DNA of 64,000 nt, from NCBI GenBank assembly GCA_041659285.1, contig JBAZYO010000020.1, forward strand, positions 1 to 64,000. The letters are read 5' to 3'. Origin of the DNA: Vicinamibacterales bacterium. Its GTDB lineage: Bacteria; Acidobacteriota; Vicinamibacteria; Vicinamibacterales; UBA2999. The translations under genes and the position numbers were made by a program. This document shows positions 35,133 through 44,222 of the stretch, one piece after another (position 1 is the first letter of the stretch; each line of letters starts with the position of its first letter). The notes under the pieces are model-generated. The model saw only the letters and a program-made list of their open reading frames with translations. It ran no database searches and was not told the DNA's origin.

Positions 35133-37307
35133 CTAGTCCGATTCGGAAACGAGTTCGGAAACATCCGCGAGCTGGAGGATCAATCCTTCCAGCCGTTTCA
35201 ACAGCCGCAGCCGCGCGTCGCGCAGCGTCACGTCATCGGCCATCACCATCACATCATCGAAAAACTTCGCGACCGCCGGCCCGGCCTTGGCCGCCTCGGC
35301 AAACGCCTGGCGGTAGCCACTGCCCGACGCCACCGCCCGATCGATCACCGGTTGCAGGCGGTCGATCTCCACTGCCAGTGCGAGCTCGGAGGCGTCGGTC
35401 AGCGTGCCGCCGAGGTCTGGCGCCGCCTGGTCCAGGTTCCTGGCGATGTTCTTCACGCGCTTGAACAACACGGCGAGCTGCTTGAAGTCCGGTGACTCGG
35501 TGAACTCGGGCAGCGTTTCCAGCTTGCGCCGGGCCAGCAGCGGGCTGACCTGCGCCGGCGATCCGTGCGTGACTGCCCGCACGTTGCGGGTGTCGGACCC
35601 GCGCTGCTCGAGCACGAACCGGACGCGATCGATCATGAACGACCAGAAGGCATCGTCCAGGCCGCTGGCTGTGACCAGTTGCCCAAGCGTGAGCCGCAGG
35701 TCCAGTCCGGTGAACTCGGGCAGGTCCACGAGAATGCGGACAATGCCCTGCGCGGCACGGCGCAGCCCGTAGGGATCGCGGGAGCCGGTGGGACGCTCCC
35801 CCGCCGCGAACATGCCGGTCACGGTGTCGAGCTTGTCGGCCAGCGCGACGGCGGCCCAGGTAATCGCGGCCTTGCCGAGCTGGTCCTTCGTGGGCGGCGC
35901 GGTCGCTTCCACGCCGACCGGCAGGTAGTGGAAGTAGATGGCCTTCCACACCTCTTCGGGGCGGCCGTCTTCGCGGGCATAAATGCCGCCCATGGTGCCC
36001 TGCAGTTCGGTGAGCTCGCGCACCATGTCGGTGGCGAGATCGGCCTTGCAGAGGAGACCCGCCTCCGCGGCGTGGTCCGCCAGGTCGGCGCGGCCGAACA
36101 CGTCGGCGCAAATCCATCGCGCGAGCTTCTGCACGCGAATGGCCTTCTCCTGGTAGCTGCCCAGCTTCTTGTGGAACAGCACGGTACCGAGCCGATCGAT
36201 GTACGACGCGAGCGGCTTGTCGCGATCCGCGTCGAAAAAGAAACGGGCGTCGCGCAGCCGCGCGGTCAGTACGCGCTCCATGTTGCGCGCGATCACCTCC
36301 GGCTGCTCCGGCTCCATGTTGAGCACAGCCAGGAACACCGGCAGCAGCTGCCCGTGGTCGTTGTTCACCGGGAAGAAATGCTGATGGTGAATCATGGTCG
36401 TGGTCAGCACTTCTTTAGGCAGCGTGAGGAACTCGTCGGCGAACCCGCCCGAGACCACGACGGGGTACTCGACCAGGTCCGGCACCTCATCGAGGATGCC
36501 CTGCCCGACCAGCGCGCTGGCGATGCGGCCGCCGCGCCGCCGCGCCTCGGCGTCGAGTTCGCGGGCGATGCGATCGTGACGTTCGCCACGCTCGAGCACG
36601 ACGAAGTTCTCGGCGAGGCGCTTGTGGTAGTCGTCGAAGTGCTTGACCCTGATGGCGCGGCCGGCCCGGCCGCTGGTCGTCAGGAAGCGATGGCCGTAGG
36701 TCGCGGGACCGGAATTCACCTCCAGCACGCGCGAGCTGCGGGCCGCCGCCGAGCGGCCGATGGTGACCGGGACGACGCGGCCGCCGTAGAGGCACAGCAG
36801 CCAGCGGATGGGGCGGCCAAACGGCAACTCGCCCTTGCCGTCGTCGAGCACCGCGTCCCAGCGCATCTGCTTCGGGAACGACATCGAGCGCAGGACCCCG
36901 GCCACCACGCCGGGCAGCACGTCCACCGCGGCCTTGCCGCGCTGGTGCTTCCGCACGCCGATGTATTCGCCCTTGGGCGTCGTGATGCGCTCGATCTGGC
37001 CTTCGGGCACGCCCTGCTTCTTGGCGAAGCCGGCGCCCGCGGGCGTCAGCTTGCCGTCGGCGCCAAAGGCCGCCGAGACCGGCGGGCCGGTGACGAGCTC
37101 TTCCAGGTCGGTCTGGCGCTCGCCGATCTTCCCGGCGTGCGCGACCAGGCGCCTCGGCGTGCTGTAGGTCTGCACGGGCTCATCGATCGACAGCCGCGCC
37201 TCCTTGAGCTTCGCTTCCAGCGCCTGCCCGATCTGCGTCGTCAGGCCCGGCAGCCAGCTGGCGGGGATCTCTTCGGTGCCAATTTCCAACAGCAGTTCGC
37301 GGTCCAC
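35133..37307 (-). CDS. glyS: Glycyl-tRNA synthetase beta subunit
   Basis: 724 residues. DRELLLEIGTEEIPASWL start, TYSTPRRLVAHAGKI, MRWDAVLDDGKGELPFGRPIRWLLCLYGG, TTTMIHHQHFFPVNND, ARFFFDADRDKPLASYIDRLGTVLFHKKLGSY and GSRDPYGLRRAAQGI are the standard blocks. It provides tRNA recognition in the bacterial alpha2beta2 enzyme. GTG start one base after the glyQ stop. The start is fixed by this junction; a longer frame would run back through glyQ. Confidence 0.96.
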   Translation of the reverse strand: MDRELLLEIGTEEIPASWLPGLTTQIGQALEAKLKEARLSIDEPVQTYSTPRRLVAHAGKIGERQTDLEELVTGPPVSAAFGADGKLTPAGAGFAKKQGVPEGQIERITTPKGEYIGVRKHQRGKAAVDVLPGVVAGVLRSMSFPKQMRWDAVLDDGKGELPFGRPIRWLLCLYGGRVVPVTIGRSAAARSSRVLEVNSGPATYGHRFLTTSGRAGRAIRVKHFDDYHKRLAENFVVLERGERHDRIARELDAEARRRGGRIASALVGQGILDEVPDLVEYPVVVSGGFADEFLTLPKEVLTTTMIHHQHFFPVNNDHGQLLPVFLAVLNMEPEQPEVIARNMERVLTARLRDARFFFDADRDKPLASYIDRLGTVLFHKKLGSYQEKAIRVQKLARWICADVFGRADLADHAAEAGLLCKADLATDMVRELTELQGTMGGIYAREDGRPEEVWKAIYFHYLPVGVEATAPPTKDQLGKAAITWAAVALADKLDTVTGMFAAGERPTGSRDPYGLRRAAQGIVRILVDLPEFTGLDLRLTLGQLVTASGLDDAFWSFMIDRVRFVLEQRGSDTRNVRAVTHGSPAQVSPLLARRKLETLPEFTESPDFKQLAVLFKRVKNIARNLDQAAPDLGGTLTDASELALAVEIDRLQPVIDRAVASGSGYRQAFAEAAKAGPAVAKFFDDVMVMADDVTLRDARLRLLKRLEGLILQLADVSELVSESD

Positions 37308-37308
37308 G

Positions 37309-38205
37309 TCAGGCTCCGGGCTTCGCGTCCGCGGGCATCTGCTGTGCCGCGTACTCTTTGCAAATGGCAATGGCGAGCTGGCGCACCCGCAGGATGTAGG
37401 CGGTGCGCTCGGTAACGCCGACGCTGCCGCTGGAGTCGAGCAGGTTGAACAGGTGCGAGCACTTCAGGCAGTACTCGAGCGCCGGCAGCAACAGCCCGCC
37501 CTTGAACAGCTCCTCGCCGAACGTGTAGTTCTCGTCGAACTGGTGGCGATGGAAGGACGAGAAGCGCTCGCGCTCGATGCCGGTGTCCCGGTTGAACGCG
37601 TACTTCGACTGCTCGACCTCTTCGCGCAAGCGGACGTCGCCGTACGACTTGCCGCCGCCCCATTCCAGGTCGTACACGTTGTCGACCTTCTGCAGGAACA
37701 TGGCGATGCGCTCGAGGCCGTAAGTAATCTCGGCCGCGATCGGCGACAGGTCCATGCCGCCCACCTGCTGGAAGTAGGTGAACTGCGTGATCTCCATGCC
37801 GTCGAGCATCACCTGCCAGCCGATGCCCCAGGCGCCGAGCGTCGGCGACTCCCAGTTGTCTTCCTCGAACCGGATGTCGTGCTGCCGCGGGTTGATGCCG
37901 ACCGCCTCGAGGCTGTCGAGGTAGATCTGCTGGATCTCGTCGGGGGCCGGCTTGAGGATCACCTGCAGCTGGTGGTGCTTGAACAGCCGATTCGGGTTCT
38001 GGCCGAAGCGCCCGTCGTCGGGCCGCCGCGACGGCTGCACGTAGGCCACGTGCCATGGTGCCGGGCCCAGCACGCGCAGCAGCGTTTCGGGATGCGAGGT
38101 GCCCGCGCCCACTTCGAGGTCGAGCGGCTGCTGGATCAAGCAGCCCTGCGAGGCCCAGAAGTGCTGGAGCTTGAGGATGAGGTCCTGGAATGTCACGCGG
38201 TTCAC
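37309..38205 (-). CDS. glyQ: Glycyl-tRNA synthetase alpha subunit
   Basis: 298 residues. Class II core: FQDLILKLQHFWASQGCLI, DLEVGAGTSHPETLLRVLGP, AYVQPSRRPDDGRFGQNPNR, FEEDNWESPTLGAWGIGWQV, and YGLERIAMFLQKVDNVYDLEW. It activates glycine and charges tRNA-Gly together with GlyS. GTG start overlapping the recO stop as GTGA. A tRNA-Gly gene is in the same window but far away. Confidence 0.97.
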   Translation of the reverse strand: MNRVTFQDLILKLQHFWASQGCLIQQPLDLEVGAGTSHPETLLRVLGPAPWHVAYVQPSRRPDDGRFGQNPNRLFKHHQLQVILKPAPDEIQQIYLDSLEAVGINPRQHDIRFEEDNWESPTLGAWGIGWQVMLDGMEITQFTYFQQVGGMDLSPIAAEITYGLERIAMFLQKVDNVYDLEWGGGKSYGDVRLREEVEQSKYAFNRDTGIERERFSSFHRHQFDENYTFGEELFKGGLLLPALEYCLKCSHLFNLLDSSGSVGVTERTAYILRVRQLAIAICKEYAAQQMPADAKPGA

Positions 38206-38846
38206 GAACGCCGCAGTTCGTTCAGCACGCGAACGGACCGGGGCTCCCTGTCGAGGTGCATCGTAATCAGCTTCCGATGAATCAGTTCAATTTCCCGCAG
38301 TACCCGGCTGGAGGCGCCCAGCGACTCCACGTCGCGCGGCGCGGTGCGCCGCACCCCGTCGAGAAACAACGCGGCCCCGCTCGACAGCGTCAGGTCTTCC
38401 GGATACACACCCTGCAACCGCAACAACCAACACTCGAAGTACCGGGCCAACGCCTCCACCGGCGTCCCCGTGACCAAGGCCTCGAGCGCGGACGTGCCCA
38501 GCCGATACAACCGCTCGTCGACGTCGGCGTCAGCCGCCCACTCGTCGATCAACTCGGCAAAGTAGTGGCTGTAGCCGAGCGCTTCCGGGCTCGGCGCCGA
38601 CAGCGGTGACCGCACCGGCTCGGCGTAGTTCAACCCCACCAACTCGCGCCGCTCCTTCTCGAAGTACGACACCCGCACTTCGGTCAGCGGCTCGAGCGCG
38701 GCGCCAAACCGTTTGCGCGACTTTCCCGCATTGGGTGCAACGCCCCGCTTCTTGCCGCGGTCGCGGGTCAAAAACACCACGATGCGGTCCGCTTCGCCCA
38801 GTTTGTAAGTGCGAAGAACGAGGGCTTCGGCCGTGTACAGCGGCAT
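38202..38846 (-). CDS. recO: DNA repair protein RecO
   Basis: 214 residues from the ATG at 38846 (MPLYTAEALVLRTYKLGEAD), the usual OB-fold start; an upstream ATG at 38876 adds ten residues. RGKKRGVAPNAGKSRKRFGAALEPLTEVRVSYFEK is the RecO N-terminal domain. The C-terminal helical part lacks the CxxC..CxxC zinc site found in many RecO proteins, and the protein is ~30 residues short. RecO loads RecA with RecR at gaps. Its position just upstream of glyQ matches the conserved era-recO-glyQS order. Confidence 0.88.
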   Translation of the reverse strand: MPLYTAEALVLRTYKLGEADRIVVFLTRDRGKKRGVAPNAGKSRKRFGAALEPLTEVRVSYFEKERRELVGLNYAEPVRSPLSAPSPEALGYSHYFAELIDEWAADADVDERLYRLGTSALEALVTGTPVEALARYFECWLLRLQGVYPEDLTLSSGAALFLDGVRRTAPRDVESLGASSRVLREIELIHRKLITMHLDREPRSVRVLNELRRS

Positions 38847-38871
38847 TCCGTAGGCGCCATTGTACTTGCTT

Positions 38872-38919
38872 GGCACCCCTAAAGGGGTGCCCTACCGACC
38901 TACCGAACGAGGTGCCCTA
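38872..38919. repeat. TAAA-loop palindrome with tandem tail copies, 3' side of mgtE
   Basis: Palindrome GGCACCCCTAAAGGGGTGCC (38872-38891) carries the CTAC tail. It is followed by a partial second copy of the tail (GGTGCCCTACCGAACGAGG) in which CTA at 38917-38919 is, on the minus strand, the TAG stop of mgtE. Confidence 0.85.
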
Positions 38920-40284
38920 CCGAACGAGGTAGCGCAGGAAGATCGTGGCCAGCCCGAGGAACGAGGCGAACCCCACCACGTCGGTAAACGTGGTGATGAA
39001 TACCGAGGAGCCCAGCGCCGGGTCCACCTTCAGGGCCTTCAACCCGAGCGGCACCAGGGTGCCGGCGGTGGCCGCCACGAACATGTTGCAGACCATGGCC
39101 ATGCCGAGCAGCAGGGCCAGCACCGGGTCGGCCTTGGTCGCCCACGCGACGCCGGCGGCGACCAGGCCCAGGGCAAAGCCGTTGGCGAGCCCGACCAGGG
39201 CCTCCTTGGCCAGCGCCTTCTTGCCGTTCGTCCAGCTCAACTCGCCGAGGGCCAGGCCGCGGACAATGACGGTCAGGGTCTGGGTGCCGGCGTTGCCGCC
39301 CATGCCGGCGACGATGGGCATGAAGATCGCCAGCGCCGTGACCTGCTGGATGGTGCCTTCAAACAGCGCCACCACCGACGCCGCGACGAAGGCCGTAACC
39401 AGGTTGGCCAGCAGCCACGGCAGGCGCTTGCGGAAGGCCTCGCCCGCCGGAGTCGTGACCCGTTCATCACCCGACACGCCGGCCAGGCGCAGCAGGTCTT
39501 CCGAGGCCTCGTCCTTGATGACGTCGATGACGTCGTCCACGGTGACGACGCCGACGAGCTTGTTCTCCTCGTCGACCACCGGCACGGCCAGCAGGTTGTA
39601 CGACGCCACCTGGCGCGCCACTTCTTCCTGGTCGGTGTCGACGCGGACGCTGGTGACCTCCGCCGTCATGATCCGCTTGAGCGGCGTTTCAGGAGAGACG
39701 AGCAGCAACCGGCGCAACGAGGTGACGCCCACCAGGTGGCGGCGCGCGTCCACCACGTAGAGGTAGAACACCATCTCGACGTCGCGCGAGCCCTGCAGCG
39801 CCGTGATGGCCTCGCCCACCGTCAGGTCTTCGCTCAGGGCAAAGACCTGCGGGTTCATGATGCGGCCCGCCGTCTGCTCGCCGTACTCGAGCAGGCTCTC
39901 GACCTGGCCCGACTCGCGGCGCCGCATCAACTCCAGCACTTCGCTGGACAACTCGTCCGGCAGGTAATCGATCAGCGCGGCGGCGTCGTCTGATGGAATT
40001 TCCTGCAACAACCGGGCAATCTCTTCGGCCGACCGGCCGGTCAGCAGCTTGGCGCCCTCTTCGGGCCCCATCTCGCTGACGCTTTCCATCGCCAGGCGGC
40101 CGCTGCGTTCGACCAGCAGCGAAAACACCGCCTGCCGCTCGGTGTCGAGCAGCGATCCGAACACCGACGCCAGGTCCGCGGGGTGTTGTTTCTGGAGGAG
40201 GTTCAGCAGATTGGCCGTCGCGCCAATGCGGAGCAACCGCTTGACCGAGTCGAGGACGACGTCAATTCTGCGTGGCGGAGCCAT
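38917..40284 (-). CDS. mgtE: MgtE-type magnesium transporter
   Basis: 455 residues. The N-domain is a helical superhelix (HPADLASVFGSLLDTERQAV, EEIARLLQEIPSDDAAALI). Two CBS domains follow (YLYVVDARRHLVGVTSLR; NLLAVPVVDEENKLVGVVTV) that sense Mg2+. Five C-terminal helices carry the pore motif with PIVAGMGGNAGTQTL. Intact. It is embedded in the era-recO interval of an otherwise conserved cluster, with repeats at both ends. Upstream there are only 57 bases, too few for an M-box riboswitch. Confidence 0.94.
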   Translation of the reverse strand: MAPPRRIDVVLDSVKRLLRIGATANLLNLLQKQHPADLASVFGSLLDTERQAVFSLLVERSGRLAMESVSEMGPEEGAKLLTGRSAEEIARLLQEIPSDDAAALIDYLPDELSSEVLELMRRRESGQVESLLEYGEQTAGRIMNPQVFALSEDLTVGEAITALQGSRDVEMVFYLYVVDARRHLVGVTSLRRLLLVSPETPLKRIMTAEVTSVRVDTDQEEVARQVASYNLLAVPVVDEENKLVGVVTVDDVIDVIKDEASEDLLRLAGVSGDERVTTPAGEAFRKRLPWLLANLVTAFVAASVVALFEGTIQQVTALAIFMPIVAGMGGNAGTQTLTVIVRGLALGELSWTNGKKALAKEALVGLANGFALGLVAAGVAWATKADPVLALLLGMAMVCNMFVAATAGTLVPLGLKALKVDPALGSSVFITTFTDVVGFASFLGLATIFLRYLVR

Positions 40285-40321
40285 GGTGACGGAGCAAGTT
40301 TACACGCGAGGTCGCAGATTT

Positions 40322-40345
40322 GGCCGCACTAAAGTGCGGCCCTAC
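40322..40345. repeat. TAAA-loop palindrome supplying the era stop
   Basis: GGCCGCACTAAAGTGCGGCC (40322-40341) is followed by CTAC. The CTA at 40342-40344 is the TAG stop of era on the minus strand. The repeat lies between era and mgtE. Confidence 0.85.
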
Positions 40346-41241
40346 GATCGTTTCTTTCGTGATGGCAGCCCGAGTGAGTCGAGCATGCGCTCGTCCTCGC
40401 GCCAGCCCTCGCGCACCTTGACGTGCAGGTCGAGGAACACGCGCGCGTCGAAGAACTTTTCGAGCTCCTTCCGCGCCGCCGTGCCGATCTCCTTGATGCG
40501 CGAGCCCGCCCGCCCCACGAGGATCGGCTTCTGGCTGTCGCGGTCCACGAGGATGGTGCAGAAGAATCGCATCAGCCCCTTGGCGTCCGCCTCCTCGAAC
40601 TTGTCCACGACCACGGCGGTGGAGAACGGCAGCTCGTCGCGCGTTTGTTGCAGGACCTGCTCGCGGACCAGTTCGGCGACAAAGAACCGCTCGGGCTGGT
40701 CGGTGAGGTAGTCCTCGGGATAGATGGGCTCGCCCTCCGGCAAGTGCGTCAGCAACACCTGTTCGAGCCGGTCAACATTCTCGCCGGTCAGTGCCGACAC
40801 CGGCACCAGGTCTGCAAAGCCGACTTCTTTCTCGTATTCAGCCAGGCGCGGGAGCAGCGATCCTTTGTCGGCGATGTCAACCTTGTTGAGCACCAGGACC
40901 CGCGGCACCTTCGACTTGCGGATCACATCCATCAGATAGTCATCGCCGGCCCCACCCGGTTCGCTGCCATCGACGACGACGGCAATGACGTCAACTTCCT
41001 TGAGGGTCTCGAGCGCGGCGTCGACCATGCGAACATTCAGGCGATGGAGCGGCTTGTGCACGCCCGGTGTGTCGAGGAAGACAATCTGCCCTTCTGGATA
41101 CTGGCGGACGCCGACGATCCGGTTCCGGGTGGTCTGGGGCTTGTCGGACACAATCGCGATCTTCTGGCCGACCAGGCGATTGAGCAGCGTGGACTTGCCG
41201 GCGTTGGGGCGGCCGATCAGGGCGACAAATCCGGCTTTCAT
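40342..41241 (-). CDS. era: GTPase Era
   Basis: 299 residues. G1 GRPNAGKSTLLN, G2 region QTTRNRIVGV, G3 DTPGVHKP, G4 LNKVDIAD, G5 SALTG. The C-terminal KH domain (RFFCTILVDRDSQKPILVGRAG, RIKEIGTAARKELEKFFDARVFLDLHVKV) binds the 3' end of 16S rRNA. Era checks 30S assembly and links it to growth. It overlaps corC by four bases. Confidence 0.96.
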   Translation of the reverse strand: MKAGFVALIGRPNAGKSTLLNRLVGQKIAIVSDKPQTTRNRIVGVRQYPEGQIVFLDTPGVHKPLHRLNVRMVDAALETLKEVDVIAVVVDGSEPGGAGDDYLMDVIRKSKVPRVLVLNKVDIADKGSLLPRLAEYEKEVGFADLVPVSALTGENVDRLEQVLLTHLPEGEPIYPEDYLTDQPERFFVAELVREQVLQQTRDELPFSTAVVVDKFEEADAKGLMRFFCTILVDRDSQKPILVGRAGSRIKEIGTAARKELEKFFDARVFLDLHVKVREGWREDERMLDSLGLPSRKKRS

Positions 41242-42485
41242 CGTGGCCCCTGGCTGCCGTTGGCCGTCGCCTCGTCATGCCGGCTCATGCGGACCCGCGT
41301 GATGCGGCGCTGCTCGGTCTCAAGGATCTCCACGTCGAGGCCGTCCAGGTCGAAGCGCTCGCCCACCGCGGGCACGCGGCCCAGGCGTGAGAGCAGGTAG
41401 CCTCCGACCGTCTCGAAGCCGTGCCCTTCGATCGTCACTTTCAGCAGGTTGGCCATCTCTTCCACGTGCACGCTGCCGCTGAACACGAATCGCCCCTGCC
41501 CTTCGTCGATAATCCGCTCGACTTCCACGTCGTACTCATCCCGGATCTCGCCGACGATTTCCTCCAGCAGGTCCTCGACGGTGATGATGCCGGCGGTGCC
41601 GCCGTACTCATCCACGACGATGGCGCTCTGGATGCGCTTGCGCTGGAACTCCTTGAGCAGTTCCGGCACGCGCTTGGTCTCCGGCACGAAGTGCGCGGGC
41701 CGGATCAGCGGCGTGATCGGCCCCGAGGTGGGCGCCCCGCGCATGATCAGGTCTTTCACGAACACGAACCCCACCACGTTGTCGAGCGTCTCTTGGTAGA
41801 CGGGGATGCGCGAGTACTGCTGCTCCCGGAACAACGCCTGGAGTTGTTCGATGGTGGAAGTCTGGTCGAGGCCGATGATGTCGGGCCGCGGCGTCATCAC
41901 TTCACGGACCATGGTTTCGCGGAAGTCCGCCAGGTTGCGAAGCAGCTGGCGGGCCTGGCCGTCCTGCGCGGCTTCCACCTCGGCCTGGACCGGCGTCGTG
42001 TCCTCGCTCGGTGGCGGCGCGGCGTGTCCGTTGCCGTTGGTGGCCCGTTCCTTCCGCCGGCTGGTGCCCATGCGCAGGAAGGCCGCGGTCAGCGGACGCA
42101 GCGTCTTGGCGACCACGTCGAACGATGGCAGCAGCACGTCGAGCACGCGCTCGGGGTCGCGCCGCACGACCAGCAACGGGATGAAATGCTCGCAGGTCAC
42201 CATGATGCCGATCACCGACAGCACCAGCACCGGGAAGCCGGCCGGGTCCACGCCGGTCAGGCGCGCCACCAGCGCCGTGGACAGCACCGTGATAATCGAG
42301 AAGAGGATGCGGACCGGGATGAACAGCCGGCGCGGGTCGTCCAGGTACCACCCGAGCGCGTCATCGCGATCGGTGCGTTCGGCGTGGATGCGCAGCGACA
42401 GCCGCATCAGCGCGTTGAAACCGGCCGATACCGTGCCCAGGTAGGTGGCGGCGCACCCCAGGAGAAACAGCAGCAGCGGTGTCAT
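41238..42485 (-). CDS. CNNM/CorC-family membrane protein with CBS pair
   Basis: 415 residues. The N-terminal CNNM-type membrane domain (four helices within ~130 residues, GFNALMRLSLRIHAER) is followed by a low-complexity linker (ERATNGNGHAAPPPSED). A tandem CBS pair comes next (VREVMTPRPDIIGLDQTSTI; RIPVYQETLDNVVGFVFVKDL; RIQSAIVVDEYGGTAGIITVEDLLEEIVGEI), then a C-terminal CorC_HlyC domain (VHVEEMANLLKVTIEGHGFETVGGYLLSRLG). Members are linked to Mg2+ (and Co2+) efflux or homeostasis. It lies between ybeY and era, the common place for this family. Confidence 0.9.
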   Translation of the reverse strand: MTPLLLFLLGCAATYLGTVSAGFNALMRLSLRIHAERTDRDDALGWYLDDPRRLFIPVRILFSIITVLSTALVARLTGVDPAGFPVLVLSVIGIMVTCEHFIPLLVVRRDPERVLDVLLPSFDVVAKTLRPLTAAFLRMGTSRRKERATNGNGHAAPPPSEDTTPVQAEVEAAQDGQARQLLRNLADFRETMVREVMTPRPDIIGLDQTSTIEQLQALFREQQYSRIPVYQETLDNVVGFVFVKDLIMRGAPTSGPITPLIRPAHFVPETKRVPELLKEFQRKRIQSAIVVDEYGGTAGIITVEDLLEEIVGEIRDEYDVEVERIIDEGQGRFVFSGSVHVEEMANLLKVTIEGHGFETVGGYLLSRLGRVPAVGERFDLDGLDVEILETEQRRITRVRMSRHDEATANGSQGPR

Positions 42486-42967
42486 CGGGTCCTGGGCGCA
42501 CGTCTCCCAGTCGAAGGGCGGCTCCGTTCGATCAGCCCTTCGCGCAGGCCGGCCTTCTGGCGCAGCCGCGTTTCGGCGCGCGCCATCTTGCCGGCATCGG
42601 TCTCGTGGTCGTAGCCCATCAGGTGCAACAGGCCGTGGAGCGCCAGGATCTTGAGTTCCGTGCTGAGCGGATGCCCCGCGTCACGGGCCTGGCGGGCGGC
42701 CACGCCCGCCGCAATCACGATGTCGCCGAGGAACGAAGTAACGCCCGGCATGTGCGTGGCCGGAAACGACAGCACGTCCGTGGCGATGTCTTTCCCGCGG
42801 AACTGCCGGTTAAGGGCGCGCATGCGGCGGTCCGAGACCACCGCGATGCTGACGTCGCCGCGCGCCACGGCCGGCGCCGCGCGCTGGAGCCAGGCGGCCA
42901 GCCCGCGCGTGGACGGAGCCGAGGTGTCGGGAGTCGCAACGCTAACGTGTAGACGGGCCGCTGCCAT
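42482..42967 (-). CDS. ybeY: Endoribonuclease/rRNA maturation factor YbeY
   Basis: 161 residues. The zinc site HGLLHLMGYDHETDAGKM (HxxxHxxGxDH) is complete, preceded by LNRQFRGKDIATDVLSFP and FLGDIVIAAG. It functions in 16S 3'-end processing and ribosome quality control. It overlaps phoH by 26 bases and corC by four. A short Arg-rich C-terminal tail is extra. Confidence 0.95.
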   Translation of the reverse strand: MAAARLHVSVATPDTSAPSTRGLAAWLQRAAPAVARGDVSIAVVSDRRMRALNRQFRGKDIATDVLSFPATHMPGVTSFLGDIVIAAGVAARQARDAGHPLSTELKILALHGLLHLMGYDHETDAGKMARAETRLRQKAGLREGLIERSRPSTGRRAPRTR

Positions 42968-43901
42968 ATGCGTCGTACGCTTTCACAATTGCCTGCACGA
43001 GCTTGTGCCGGACGACGTCGCGCTCGTCAAAGTAGATGAAGGAGATGCCGTCTACCTTCCCCACCACTTCCATCGCCTGCACCAGGCCGGAGGTCTTGCC
43101 CATTGGCAGGTCAATCTGCGTGACGTCGCCCGTGACGACGGCCTTCGAGCCGAAGCCGAGGCGGGTCAGGAACATCTTCATCTGCTCGCTCGTGGTGTTC
43201 TGGGCTTCATCCAGGATCACGAACGCGTCGTTGAGCGTGCGGCCGCGCATGAATGCCAGCGGCGCCACCTCAATGGTGCCCCGCTCGAGCATGCGCTCCG
43301 CCTTCTCGACGTCGAGCATGTCGTAGAGCGCGTCGTAGAGGGGGCGCAGGTACGGGTTGACCTTTTCCTGCAGGTCGCCAGGCAGGAACCCGAGCTTCTC
43401 GCCGGCCTCGACCGCCGGGCGGGCGAGCACGATGCGGCTGACCTTCTTCGCCAGCAGGTAGCTGACCGCCTGCGCCATCGCGAGATAGGTCTTGCCGGTG
43501 CCGGCGGGCCCGATGCCGAACACGATGTCGTGTTGTTCGATGGCGTCGAGATAGCGGCGCTGGTTGACCGACTTCGGCGCAATCCGCTTCTTGCCGGCCT
43601 GGCGGAGCTGGCCGTCCTTGAGAAAGTGGTCGCGCAGATCGACGGCGCCGTCGTCGACCAGCAGTTGCGACGCGGTCTTCACGTCGCGATCGGAAATGGA
43701 GTGGCCTTCGCTGATCAGGGCGCCCAGTTGCTCGACCAGGCGCGCCACCTTTGCAGTGTCCGCCGGCATGCCCTCGACCAGCAGTTCGTGGCCCTGGGTC
43801 CGGATGCGGACGTTGAGGAGGTCTTCGAGTTGCCGGAGGTTCACGTCGTAGGCCCCAAACAGGGTCGACATGCCCGCCTCGGGCACCGCTACCTTACGCA
43901 T
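42942..43901 (-). CDS. phoH: PhoH-family ATPase
   Basis: 319 residues. The N-terminal KH-like part (NLRQLEDLLNVRIRTQGHEL, ADTAKVARLVEQL) is followed by the PhoH ATPase with Walker A GIGPAGTGKTYLAMA, KVSRIVLARPAVEAGEKLGFLPG, FVILDEAQNTTSEQMKMFLTR and VVTGDVTQIDLP. It is thought to be an RNA-linked ATPase or helicase that works with YbeY. ATG at 43901. A strong Shine-Dalgarno-like AAGGAGA lies 24 bases upstream, too far for this start, and no start lies at the proper distance from it. Confidence 0.93.
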   Translation of the reverse strand: MRKVAVPEAGMSTLFGAYDVNLRQLEDLLNVRIRTQGHELLVEGMPADTAKVARLVEQLGALISEGHSISDRDVKTASQLLVDDGAVDLRDHFLKDGQLRQAGKKRIAPKSVNQRRYLDAIEQHDIVFGIGPAGTGKTYLAMAQAVSYLLAKKVSRIVLARPAVEAGEKLGFLPGDLQEKVNPYLRPLYDALYDMLDVEKAERMLERGTIEVAPLAFMRGRTLNDAFVILDEAQNTTSEQMKMFLTRLGFGSKAVVTGDVTQIDLPMGKTSGLVQAMEVVGKVDGISFIYFDERDVVRHKLVQAIVKAYDAYGSGPSTR

Positions 43902-44104
43902 CGACGCGGTACTGATTCGCCTATCTCCTTGTGTAACAAATAGTTAACGGTGCGATGTCGAGCGTAGCACCGCCGCCGGAACGGGTCAAGGTTATCACTG
44001 TCGCTGTTGGCTCGGCGCGGAGCGGAGCTACCCGCCGTTCGTTGAGCCGGTGCTGCAGCATCGGCCCAGCGACGAGCCATCGCGACAATGTCGTCCCTGT
44101 ACTA

Positions 44105-44187
44105 CGGCCGATGCGCTGTTGGCTGCCGTCATCAAACCGGAGGGCCAACGTATACGGGCCGACGATCTCGAAGTGCTCGACGCAACG
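44105..44187 (-). pseudogene. Possible DUF2442-like fragment
   Basis: On the minus strand the frame reads VEHFEIVGPYTLALRFDDGS, close in pattern to the start of small DUF2442 proteins (beta strands followed by LRFxDG). The downstream frame does not continue in family style, so this is a decayed piece. By-eye similarity only. Confidence 0.3.
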
Positions 44188-44222
44188 GCTCGATCTTGAC
44201 GGGAGGCTTACCGGATTGCAAG

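Noticed and set aside
37309..38205. T-box control of the glycyl-tRNA synthetase genes
   Set aside because: glyQ overlaps the recO stop, leaving no leader in which a T-box could fold.
40285..40341. Possible M-box (Mg2+) riboswitch before mgtE
   Set aside because: Only 57 bases separate era and mgtE and most of that is the palindromic repeat; an M-box needs about 150 bases.
43921..43933. Strong Shine-Dalgarno-like AAGGAGA suggesting a longer or shifted phoH start
   Set aside because: No ATG, GTG or TTG lies 5-10 bases after it; the nearest usable start is the ATG 24 bases away that begins the PhoH homology.
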